Counted from the first letter of the stretch, positions 1 to 6,057 are shown. The stretch is 6,104 nucleotides of DNA from Flavobacterium psychrophilum (GCA_020720185.1 DYPB01000113.1:1-6104), one strand, 5' to 3'. Numbers and translations are program-made. The notes: generated by a model not told the origin, from the letters alone.

Positions 1-77
1 CCTATAACCAAAATGATCAATTAACCTACCATGGCAAGGAAATTGAATTGGTAAGTGGGATGGATTATTTTATTTAA
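1..77 (+). CDS. C-terminal end of an unidentified protein (gene starts before the window)
   Basis: The frame that starts with TAT at position 3 is open from the window edge to a TAA at 75-77. It gives 24 residues, starting YNQNDQLTYHGKEIEL and ending GMDYFI. The mix of polar, charged and aromatic residues and the ordinary codons look like a real protein end. The other two plus frames stop within the first 25 bases. The gene would converge on the olsF-like gene, with 97 bp between the two stop codons. The fragment is too short to assign a family or function. It could be chance, because 75 open bases are weak evidence in AT-rich DNA. Confidence 0.42.
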   Translation, partial: YNQNDQLTYHGKEIELVSGMDYFI

Positions 78-103
78 AACGCTGATACACATTAAATTAC
101 TAA

Positions 104-173
104 TTTTTTTTTTTTTGGGGGTAGAATCCATATCCTCACCCCAGATCCCTTGCTCTTTTAGAATGGAAGGGAT
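104..173. terminator. Convergent-gene spacer with T13-G5 tract and a hairpin, possible terminator
   Basis: This lies between two convergent stop codons, where a bidirectional terminator would be expected. ATCCCTT at 145-151 pairs perfectly with AAGGGAT at 167-173 (7-bp stem, 15-nt loop). The stem begins two bases after the olsF-like stop codon when read on the minus strand. A second short stem joins GGGGT at 118-122 to ACCCC at 138-142. Neither stem is followed by a T tract in its own direction of reading: the run of 13 Ts (104-116) lies before the stems on the plus strand. A classical intrinsic terminator is therefore only partly supported. Confidence 0.3.
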
Positions 174-174
174 A

Positions 175-1980
175 TTAAAGTACTTCCAAATTTTTCAACA
201 ATTCAGCTTGATATTCTTCCAAGACAGGTTTTACGGTGCTTTCCGGTAAATCGGCTATTTTGATATACATGAGCCCGTCAATGGCATTGTTGAATTTGGG
301 GTCTACATTAAAGGCAACCAATCGGGCATTTTGTTGTACATATTTTTTGATTAACACCGGAATTCTCAATCCTTGTGGTTCTAATTCAGTGATCAGCTTA
401 TCAAATTTTTGCATATCAGCTTGGGCTTCATCAAAAACAAAGTCTTTATCAGCATCTTTGAGTTGTACTTTGTACTCTTTTTTTGGATGAATGTATTGCG
501 CCACAAACGGGTCGTAGTAATGCGAGCGCATAAATTCAATCATCAATGATTTTGAAAAGTTTGAAAATTGATTACTGATACTTACCCCACCGATGAGATA
601 TTTGTTTTGTGGAAAACGAAGCGTAACATGTACTATTCCCTTCCAAAGCAAAAACAAAGGCATCGGCTTTTGTTGGTATTCCTTAATGACAAATGCCCGT
701 CCCATTTCTATGGATTCATTCATCATGTTGTATAATTCCGGTTCGAATTTGAATAGAGAATTGATATAAAAACCTTTAATTCCGTGTTTGGGAAATATTT
801 CATGTCCTAAACCCATCCGATAAGCACCTGCAATTAGTTTGGTTTCGGTATCCCAAAGAAATAGATGATAATAATAATTATCGTACTTATCAAGGTCAAT
901 AGCATTATTAGTGCCTTCACCCACTTCACGAAAAGTAATTTCGCGTAGTCTTCCTATTTCTTGAAGAATGTTCGGAATTTCTTTAACTTTGGTGAAATAA
1001 ACCTCATAGTTTTTTAAAGTCAAAAAACGCTTATTATTACTACGTAAAGTTTCAATTTCTCTTTCAACTTTTTCTTTCTCAATTGGTTTAGCAATAGGCT
1101 TTGGCGGTTTTTCAGGAAATTTTAGTTTTTCTTTAGCTTGATTTAACGGATTCTTTTGAGCTTTATAAGCATTTGCTAATATATACGTTTTATTTCTCAA
1201 GTATTGACTCAATTCATCAATAGCAGAATATTGTTCCAATTCAGAAGGTTGAATCGGTTTCCCGATTCGCATTTTGATGGGTTTATTCCCTTTGTTTAAT
1301 AACTCTGATGGAAGTTTAGCCGTTCTTAAAGTACCACTGATTTTCGCCAGAAAATAGAAAAAACGACTGTTTTTAGTGTGGAAATAAATGGGAATAACCG
1401 GCACATTTGCAGATTGAATGATTTTTATTGCTCCTTTACTCCATGGTCTATCCACGTATATTCCATTTTCTTTTTCGGTTGAAACCTCGCCGGCAGGGAA
1501 AAACCCTAAACCATTTCCGGCAGCCAAATGCTCAATAGACAATTGTGTGCCGCCCATATTTCGTTTGATGTCTTTTCTGTCTTCAAAAGGATTTACCGGA
1601 ATAACAAAAGGAGTTATAGGTTTAACTTTTGTCAACAAGAAGTTTCCGGTAATTTTAAAATCAGGCCTTATTTCAGTCAAGATTTTTAATAAAATGATGC
1701 CTTCTGCACCACCCAACGGATGATTTGAAACGGTGATAAAAGCTCCTGTTTTAGGAATACGTTTTAAATCATCTTCCGGAATGTTAACTTTTAATCCAAA
1801 ATTTTCAAAAAGAGCACTAAAAAAACTTTGACCTTCATAGACTTTTACTCTATCGTAGACTTGATTGATTTTATCAATTTTTGTCAATTTCAAGAAAAGC
1901 CAACCAACGAAATTACCTATTATTCCTGTTTTTTCAAGATGTAAAACTTTTGAAATGTCTTTTGTGGAAACTAAGCTCAT
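175..1980 (-). CDS. olsF: OlsF-like bifunctional aminolipid acyltransferase (PlsC-type plus OlsB/GNAT-type domains)
   Basis: The 601-residue protein has two acyltransferase domains. Residues about 75-245 form a lysophospholipid-acyltransferase (PlsC-like) domain. It has SNHPLGGAEG (85-94, His87 and Glu93 in place of the usual H-x4-D motif), FFPAGEVS (160-167) in place of FPEGTRS, and VPVIPIYF (193-200). A lysine- and proline-rich linker spans about 283-310. Residues about 320-500 match the OlsB/hemolysin-like GNAT fold: RLREITFREVGEG (344-356), DLDKYDNYYYHLFLWD (362-377), EMGRAFVIKEYQ (425-436) and YLIGGVSIS (461-469). About 100 further residues follow. This order matches OlsF, known in Serratia and Flavobacterium johnsoniae: the C-terminal domain N-acylates ornithine and the N-terminal domain O-acylates the product, giving membrane ornithine lipid. 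The true amino acid could be glycine or another, since related Bacteroidota enzymes make glycine lipids. There is no signal peptide; a cytoplasmic-face membrane association is expected. The ATG lies about 20 bp downstream of a good promoter box. Confidence 0.72.
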   Translation of the reverse strand: MSLVSTKDISKVLHLEKTGIIGNFVGWLFLKLTKIDKINQVYDRVKVYEGQSFFSALFENFGLKVNIPEDDLKRIPKTGAFITVSNHPLGGAEGIILLKILTEIRPDFKITGNFLLTKVKPITPFVIPVNPFEDRKDIKRNMGGTQLSIEHLAAGNGLGFFPAGEVSTEKENGIYVDRPWSKGAIKIIQSANVPVIPIYFHTKNSRFFYFLAKISGTLRTAKLPSELLNKGNKPIKMRIGKPIQPSELEQYSAIDELSQYLRNKTYILANAYKAQKNPLNQAKEKLKFPEKPPKPIAKPIEKEKVEREIETLRSNNKRFLTLKNYEVYFTKVKEIPNILQEIGRLREITFREVGEGTNNAIDLDKYDNYYYHLFLWDTETKLIAGAYRMGLGHEIFPKHGIKGFYINSLFKFEPELYNMMNESIEMGRAFVIKEYQQKPMPLFLLWKGIVHVTLRFPQNKYLIGGVSISNQFSNFSKSLMIEFMRSHYYDPFVAQYIHPKKEYKVQLKDADKDFVFDEAQADMQKFDKLITELEPQGLRIPVLIKKYVQQNARLVAFNVDPKFNNAIDGLMYIKIADLPESTVKPVLEEYQAELLKNLEVL

Positions 1981-2005
1981 TATTTAATTGAAATATTAAC
2001 AACTG

Positions 2006-2013
2006 CAAAAATA
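2006..2013 (-). promoter_or_regulatory. Bacteroidota-type -7 box for the olsF-like gene
   Basis: Read on the minus strand, this is TATTTTTG, a perfect match to the Bacteroidota -7 consensus TAnnTTTG. It ends 25 bases before the olsF ATG (1980), so the leader would be about 20 nt. I see no clear TTTG (-33) element at the expected spacing. The box lies only 31 bp outside the left end of the inverted-repeat element, so the -33 region lies in the unique sequence between the two. Confidence 0.5.
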
Positions 2014-2044
2014 CTAATTTTAACCCATAGTGCATTATATGTTT

Positions 2045-2074
2045 GCCACTCCCCAATTAATTGGGGACGAATTT
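2045..2074 (+). repeat. Left terminal inverted repeat, with internal palindrome
   Basis: The arm begins GCCACTCCCC and ends GACGAATTT. Inside it, CCCCAATTAATTGGGG (2051-2066) is a perfect 16-bp palindrome, so a single arm can fold alone into a 6-bp stem with a TTAA loop. On the plus strand this hairpin is followed closely by ACGAATTTTTT, which resembles an intrinsic terminator. Confidence 0.75.
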
Positions 2075-2318
2075 TTTACTAATCTGATGAATTTTATTTA
2101 ATTTTCACGAATAATTGAACGCAAAGCATTCAATTTATTAGTGTTAATTTTTGTTCAGTCATGAATTTCTATAAATTTCTAAATCGTTTATTAGTGGCTA
2201 ATTTGTTAATCTATTGATAACCTGTTTTTTATTAAATCACTGATAATGCACCACGAGTTATTTTAAGTGTATTTATTACAAAAAAAATCCCTTTATAAAA
2301 GATGATTTGTTTTTTCCT

Positions 2319-2337
2319 AAAATCCGAAAGGATTTTT
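2319..2337 (+). other. GAAA-loop hairpin inside the element
   Basis: AAAATCC (2319-2325) pairs perfectly with GGATTTT (2330-2336) around a GAAA tetraloop, with one more T and then ATTAG after it. On the plus strand it looks like a small rho-independent terminator. On the minus strand the loop becomes TTTC. It could end a short plus-strand transcript that starts inside the element, but I see no firm promoter for one. Confidence 0.4.
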
Positions 2338-2395
2338 ATTAGTGAATATAAATCAGCAACTTACATACTATTTATGTAATACAATAAATTATCAT

Positions 2396-2425
2396 AAATT
2401 CGTCCCCAATTGATTGGGGAGTGGC
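2396..2425 (-). repeat. Right terminal inverted repeat, with internal near-palindrome
   Basis: This is the inverted copy of the left arm with one base difference (G2412). Its internal palindrome CCCCAATTGATTGGGG (2404-2419) is broken only at the two central bases, so a 6-bp stem with a 4-nt loop still forms. It lies 73 bp past the mutY stop. On the minus strand the hairpin is followed by ACGAATTTA, so it may also stop mutY transcripts. Confidence 0.75.
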
Positions 2426-2498
2426 TTTTACATATTCTTTGCGGATTTAAGGTTTTACATTTTGTATATACACCTATAATAGTTACAATTTTTTAAAG

Positions 2499-3542
2499 TT
2501 AATTATCTTTCAAAAAATTTTTTAAAAACTTGTGAATTACGATGGGAAATGGATATTGATGAATCTCTTCAAATGAAATGGATTCGGATAAAAATTGATC
2601 TACCTCAATCTTCCAAAAAGTAATATCAATCTCTTGATGCGTTAACTTATGTTTAATGGGAATACTATTTAAAATACTAATATTTAAAATGTTATCAGCA
2701 TATTTTTCAGAAAAATGCACTATTTGTTCCAAGTTTAATTCATCATCCGACTCCAACAAAGGGAACTCAAAAAGATGTTTCCAAATATCATTTTTTTCTC
2801 TTTTCTGAACTATGGTTTGTTGATTTTTATCCAAAAATAGCAAATAATGAAAATTTCTACTTGAAACGATCACTTTTTTACTTTTAAAAGGTAAGTCACT
2901 TATTTTATTGTTTTTCAATGCGTAACAACTCTCATTTAAAGGACAATTTTTACAAATGGGAGAAACCGAGACACATTGTAATGCCCCAAATTCCATTACA
3001 GCTTGATTGAAAACATCGGGTCTTTTAGGGTCGATTAACTTACTTGCCAATTTCTTAAATTCCACTTTAGCAATTAAGGTATCAATTGGGATTTCCAAAC
3101 CAAAATAGCGAGACAGAACTCTGTACACGTTTCCGTCGAGGGTTGGTACTTTTTCACCAAAGGCAAATGAAGCAATAGCCGCTGCCGTATAATCACCTAT
3201 TCCTTTCATTTTCAATAGCTTTTTATAAGAATCAGGAAAAATTCCGTTTAAAACATCCGTTATGAGTTTGGCAGTAAAATGCAAGTTTCTGGCACGCGAA
3301 TAATAGCCTAAACCTTGCCATAACTTTAAAACATCTTGCTCGTCTGCTCTCGCCAAATCAATAATGGTCGGATATTTTTCTACAAATTTTTCATAATAAG
3401 GCAATCCTTGTGCTACACGCGTTTGTTGCAAAATAATCTCCGACAACCATATTTTATAAGGGTCTTCAGTATTTCTCCACGGCAAATCTCTTTTATTGCC
3501 GTGGTACCATTCAATGATTATATGAGTAAAATTAAGACGCAT
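2499..3542 (-). CDS. mutY: A/G-specific adenine DNA glycosylase MutY
   Basis: This base-excision repair enzyme removes adenine mispaired with 8-oxoguanine, preventing G:C to T:A changes. The 347-residue length is normal for the family. DLPWR (19-23) precedes the catalytic-Glu motif WLSEIILQQTRV (32-43), where Glu35 corresponds to E. coli Glu37. WQGLGYYSRARNL (75-87) is typical. The helix-hairpin-helix is at 109-129 (LLKMKGIGDYTAAAIASFAF), and the catalytic Asp136 lies in VPTLDGNVYRVLSR (132-145). The 4Fe-4S ligands have exact C-x6-C-x2-C-x5-C spacing: Cys190, 197, 200 and 206. The C-terminal 8-oxoG-reading NUDIX-like domain spans about 228-347. It contains IWKHLFEFP (253-261) and KLTHQE (299-304), the latter equivalent to the E. 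coli Phe-Ser-His loop. All key residues are intact. The gene is transcribed divergently from the M23 gene, with 91 bp between the two starts. In many flavobacteria mutY is followed by ssb and gldD (from memory); here the inverted-repeat element follows instead. Confidence 0.96.
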   Translation of the reverse strand: MRLNFTHIIIEWYHGNKRDLPWRNTEDPYKIWLSEIILQQTRVAQGLPYYEKFVEKYPTIIDLARADEQDVLKLWQGLGYYSRARNLHFTAKLITDVLNGIFPDSYKKLLKMKGIGDYTAAAIASFAFGEKVPTLDGNVYRVLSRYFGLEIPIDTLIAKVEFKKLASKLIDPKRPDVFNQAVMEFGALQCVSVSPICKNCPLNESCYALKNNKISDLPFKSKKVIVSSRNFHYLLFLDKNQQTIVQKREKNDIWKHLFEFPLLESDDELNLEQIVHFSEKYADNILNISILNSIPIKHKLTHQEIDITFWKIEVDQFLSESISFEEIHQYPFPIVIHKFLKNFLKDN

Positions 3543-3555
3543 TTATATAGGACTG

Positions 3556-3563
3556 CAATATTA
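3556..3563 (-). promoter_or_regulatory. Possible -7 box for mutY
   Basis: On the minus strand this reads TAATATTG, one base away from TAnnTTTG, and ends 13 bases before the mutY ATG at 3542. No convincing -33 TTTG is seen upstream. A short leader of under 10 nt is implied. This is the best candidate in the 91-bp divergent region, but the region is AT-rich and chance is possible. Confidence 0.3.
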
Positions 3564-3621
3564 TTGATTTTTCTTTGCTTTTATTACACAGTCTATAAGC
3601 AATATTTTAAAATTAGTTTTT

Positions 3622-3629
3622 TATCTTTG
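3622..3629 (+). promoter_or_regulatory. -7 box for the M23-GH3 operon, implying a leaderless mRNA
   Basis: TATCTTTG is a perfect match to TAnnTTTG. It ends only four bases before the ATG of the M23 gene at 3634. Since transcription normally starts a few bases past this box, the mRNA would begin at or next to the start codon. There is no room for a ribosome-binding site. No -33 TTTG is seen at the right distance; the nearest is at 3574-3577, too far upstream. Confidence 0.5.
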
Positions 3630-3633
3630 CAAT

Positions 3634-4500
3634 ATGGGCAAAAGATTTGACAGACTCAAAGAACGTTTGACATTCAAATACCGCTTGGTGATTTTGGATG
3701 AAGAGACTTATGAAGAACTATTTTCGTTTAAACTTTCTGAGTTAAATGTATATGTGTTTGGCGGAACTGCCATCATCCTTCTTATCTTACTGACAAGTTT
3801 AATTATAGCTTATACTCCACTTAGAGAATACGTTCCCGGCTATGCATCAAACGATGTAAAGGAAAAAGCCGAAATTCTAATGGATTCACTCGAATCATTA
3901 CACGAAAAAAGTATACAAAACGATGCAAAGTTAACGGCGGTGATGAATGTGTTAACCGGAAAAGTTAAAACCACTGAATATCTTGCCAATTTAGATTCCC
4001 TTTTGAAAGCAAATAAGGATAGCATCAGCAAACACAGTATATATGCAAGCAAAGAAGACTCTATATTTAGAGAAGATATTGCAAAAGCTGATAGGTTTAA
4101 CATAAGAACCAACAACAAAAACACAAAAAGAATAGTCCTATTTGCGCCTGTAAACGGAACTATTACCAAAAAATACAGCGGAAAAGATAGTCATTACGGG
4201 GTTGATATTGCATTAATAAAAGGCACTCCGGTCAAATCTGTAGAAGACGGAACTGTGATTTTTTCCGAATGGTCCGTAGATAATGGTTTTGTAATTATAG
4301 TTTATCACGGCAATAATCTGATATCTGTATACAAAAACAATGCTTCCTTACTAAAAAAAGAAGGGGATATAGTAAAATCAGGAGAAATCATAGCCACCTC
4401 AGGGGCTGGGGGTAAATTCGACGGGTCGCCACATCTCTACTTTGAATTATGGTATAACGGCTATTCGGTTGACCCCACTCAATTTATGAATTTTGAATAA
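3634..4500 (+). CDS. Membrane-anchored coiled-coil protein with degenerate M23 (LytM) domain
   Basis: The 288-residue protein has a basic N-terminal tail (1-18), a conserved-looking KYRLVILDEETYEE segment (15-28), one transmembrane helix (about 39-63), a charged coiled-coil-prone stretch (about 72-150) and an M23/LytM domain (about 165-285). M23 enzymes cut peptidoglycan cross-bridges with a Zn2+ held by His, Asp and His, helped by two more His. Here the first two ligands are present (His187 and Asp191 in HYGVDIALIKGTPV). The histidine of the Y-x-H-L-type motif is Asn235 (VYKNNASLL), and the H-L-H motif reads HLY (His267, Tyr269), so one Zn ligand and one catalytic His are missing. By analogy with EnvC/NlpD-type LytM proteins, it may regulate or scaffold other cell-wall enzymes rather than cut. 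The short N-terminal tail before the helix and its positive charge suggest an N-in topology with the coiled coil and LytM domain in the periplasm. It overlaps the GH3 gene by one base. Confidence 0.85.
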   Translation: MGKRFDRLKERLTFKYRLVILDEETYEELFSFKLSELNVYVFGGTAIILLILLTSLIIAYTPLREYVPGYASNDVKEKAEILMDSLESLHEKSIQNDAKLTAVMNVLTGKVKTTEYLANLDSLLKANKDSISKHSIYASKEDSIFREDIAKADRFNIRTNNKNTKRIVLFAPVNGTITKKYSGKDSHYGVDIALIKGTPVKSVEDGTVIFSEWSVDNGFVIIVYHGNNLISVYKNNASLLKKEGDIVKSGEIIATSGAGGKFDGSPHLYFELWYNGYSVDPTQFMNFE

Positions 4501-6005
4501 TGAATTTAAAATCATTTTTAGCTAAAATATTTGCTCAATATTCTTACAATCAAGTTGCTAAATGGTCTGAAAATCCTATTGTAACCCAAGAAGAAGTTTT
4601 TCATTATCTGTTAGAAAATGCAAAAAACACCCAATTTGGCAAAGACCATCATTTTGAAAATATTAAGTCTTATGAAGATTTTAAAAAAGTAGTACCTGTA
4701 AGGGATTATGAAGACTTAAAAGACTACATAGAATTAATTAAAGAAGGAAAATCGGATATTTTATGGAAAGGAAAACCAACTTATTTTGCTAAAACTTCAG
4801 GAACTACTTCGGGTACAAAATACATTCCTATCACCAAAGAATCTATGCCTTATCACATTAGTGCTGCACGCAATGCACTTTTGTTTTATATCAAAAACAC
4901 AGGCAAAGCCGATTTTGTTAATGGCAAAATGATATTCTTACAAGGCAGTCCGGTTTTAGATGAAAAAAATGGGATTAAAATAGGACGACTAAGTGGAATT
5001 GTGGCACATTTTGTACCTAAATATTTGCAAAAAAACCGTTTGCCCAGTTATGAAACCAACATCATAGAAGATTGGGAAACCAAAATAGAAGCCATTGTCA
5101 ATGAGACGATTGACCAAGATATGACTGTCATTGGCGGGATTCCATCTTGGGTGCAAATGTATTTTGAAAAACTGACAGAAAAATCGGGTAAAAAAATTAG
5201 TGAATTGTTCCCCAATTTCAATTTTTTCATTTACGGAGGTGTCAATTTTGAACCTTACAAAGTAAAATTTGAAAACTTGATAGGTAAAAAAATTGATTCT
5301 GTAGAATTGTATCCTGCTTCGGAAGGATTTTTTGCTTTTCAAGATACACTAAACGAAAAAGGATTGCTATTGCAACTCAACAGCGGCATGTTTTACGAAT
5401 TTATTCCCGCCAACGAGTTTTACAACGAAAACCCAACGCGTATTTCTATTAAAGAGGTGCAATTGGGTGTAAATTACGCTTTAATTCTCAACACCAACGC
5501 CGGACTTTGGGGTTATAATATTGGCGACACCATTGAGTTTACTTCCTTAAAACCTTACCGCATCAAAGTTACAGGACGCATCAAACATTTTATCTCTGCT
5601 TTTGGAGAACATGTCATTGCCAAAGAAGTGGAAAATGCGTTGCACGAAACCATGCAACATACAGAAGTGCTCATCAGCGAATTTACAGTTGCACCGCAAG
5701 TTACCCCAAATGAAGGACTTCCCTATCACGAATGGTTTATCGAATTTGAAAAAAAACCTGAAAACATGGATGAATTTGCAAGGAAAATTGATCAATCCAT
5801 GCAAACCCAAAACATCTATTATAGCGATTTGATAGAAGGTAAAGTTCTCAGACCCTTGGTCATCACTTCGGTAAAAAAAGGCGGTTTTCACGAGTATATG
5901 AAATCCATCGGAAAATTTGGTGGTCAAAACAAAATTCCGCAACTTTCTGACCATAGAAAAATTGCGGAAGTATTAGAAAATTTGGGCTTGACAGAAGTTT
6001 TGTGA
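4500..6005 (+). CDS. GH3-family acyl-adenylating enzyme (auxin-responsive GH3-like)
   Basis: The 501-residue protein has the three ATP/AMP-binding motifs of the GH3 branch of the adenylate-forming superfamily: TSGTTSGTKYIP (99-110), YPASEGFFAFQ (271-281) and YNIGDTIEF (339-347). TGRIKHFISAFGEHVIAKEVE (358-378) leads into the C-terminal lid, and GKFGGQNKIPQL (471-482, with Lys478) matches the end motif that supplies a lysine in plant GH3 enzymes. Plant members join amino acids to acids such as indole-acetate or jasmonate through an acyl-AMP. Bacterial members are common in Bacteroidota, about 100 residues shorter, and mostly of unknown substrate. There is no signal peptide or membrane helix, so it should be cytoplasmic. 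The ATG shares its A with the TAA stop of the M23 gene, so translation is likely coupled. Function beyond adenylation or amide-bond formation is inference. Confidence 0.9.
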   Translation: MNLKSFLAKIFAQYSYNQVAKWSENPIVTQEEVFHYLLENAKNTQFGKDHHFENIKSYEDFKKVVPVRDYEDLKDYIELIKEGKSDILWKGKPTYFAKTSGTTSGTKYIPITKESMPYHISAARNALLFYIKNTGKADFVNGKMIFLQGSPVLDEKNGIKIGRLSGIVAHFVPKYLQKNRLPSYETNIIEDWETKIEAIVNETIDQDMTVIGGIPSWVQMYFEKLTEKSGKKISELFPNFNFFIYGGVNFEPYKVKFENLIGKKIDSVELYPASEGFFAFQDTLNEKGLLLQLNSGMFYEFIPANEFYNENPTRISIKEVQLGVNYALILNTNAGLWGYNIGDTIEFTSLKPYRIKVTGRIKHFISAFGEHVIAKEVENALHETMQHTEVLISEFTVAPQVTPNEGLPYHEWFIEFEKKPENMDEFARKIDQSMQTQNIYYSDLIEGKVLRPLVITSVKKGGFHEYMKSIGKFGGQNKIPQLSDHRKIAEVLENLGLTEVL

Positions 6006-6007
6006 AA

Positions 6008-6026
6008 TTGGGAATTGGATTCCTAA
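6008..6026 (+). terminator. Hairpin after the GH3 gene, probable terminator
   Basis: TTGGGAAT (6008-6015) pairs with ATTCCTAA (6019-6026) around a TGG loop: seven Watson-Crick pairs and one G-T wobble. It starts three bases after the TGA stop. The following sequence (TCTTGCAAACTTTATTTT) is T-rich but lacks an uninterrupted T run, so termination strength is uncertain. Confidence 0.4.
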
Positions 6027-6057
6027 TCTTGCAAACTTTATTTTAATTATTTAATTA

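Larger units (their letters stand above)
2045..2425. mobile_element. 381-bp non-coding element with 30-bp terminal inverted repeats (MITE-like)
   Basis: The left end (2045-2074) and the right end (2396-2425) are inverted copies, matching at 29 of 30 positions. The single mismatch is T2058 against G2412. The 321-bp interior is very AT-rich and has stops in all frames; its only short frame is an 18-codon stretch at 2161-2217 that I do not believe. Short size, near-perfect terminal repeats, no transposase gene and an intergenic position fit a miniature inverted-repeat transposable element mobilised in trans. TTT on both sides could be a 3-bp target duplication, but the flanks are T-rich and this is weak. 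Just outside, ATATGT (2037-2042) and its complement (2430-2435) also face each other with unequal spacers. It fills most of the mutY-olsF gap. I cannot name the family. A structured RNA or regulatory locus is an alternative. Confidence 0.6.

Noticed and set aside
55..249. Plus-strand frame of 64 codons across the convergent spacer
   Set aside because: It runs through the T13 tract, overlaps the end of the olsF-like gene on the opposite strand, and translates to a Phe/Ile-rich product with no recognisable motif.
2161..2217. An 18-codon plus-strand frame inside the element (MNFYKFLNRLLVANLLIY)
   Set aside because: It is very short, has no ribosome-binding site and only a loose promoter match upstream (TAATTTTTG), and its hydrophobic make-up is expected from AT-rich DNA. 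A small peptide cannot be excluded but is not supported.
2030..2251. 9-bp inverted repeat GTGCATTAT (2030-2038) and ATAATGCAC (2243-2251)
   Set aside because: One copy lies outside the element and one inside, they are about 200 bp apart, and no other structure depends on them. Chance pairing is the simplest explanation.
2045..2425. CRISPR-like or tandem repeat array
   Set aside because: There are only two repeat copies, in inverted orientation, with a single 321-bp interval, so no array is present. No tRNA or rRNA gene was seen either.
2462..2496. TTGTA/TACAA stem followed by six Ts, on the plus strand after the element
   Set aside because: The stem is five weak pairs with a loop of about 15 nt, and there is no plus-strand gene for it to terminate.
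5547..5954. Long minus-strand open frame opposite the GH3 gene, and similar ones opposite the olsF-like, mutY and M23 genes
   Set aside because: These lie fully inside genes with clear family motifs, have no promoter or ribosome-binding site of their own, and give Phe/Cys-rich products typical of antisense frames.
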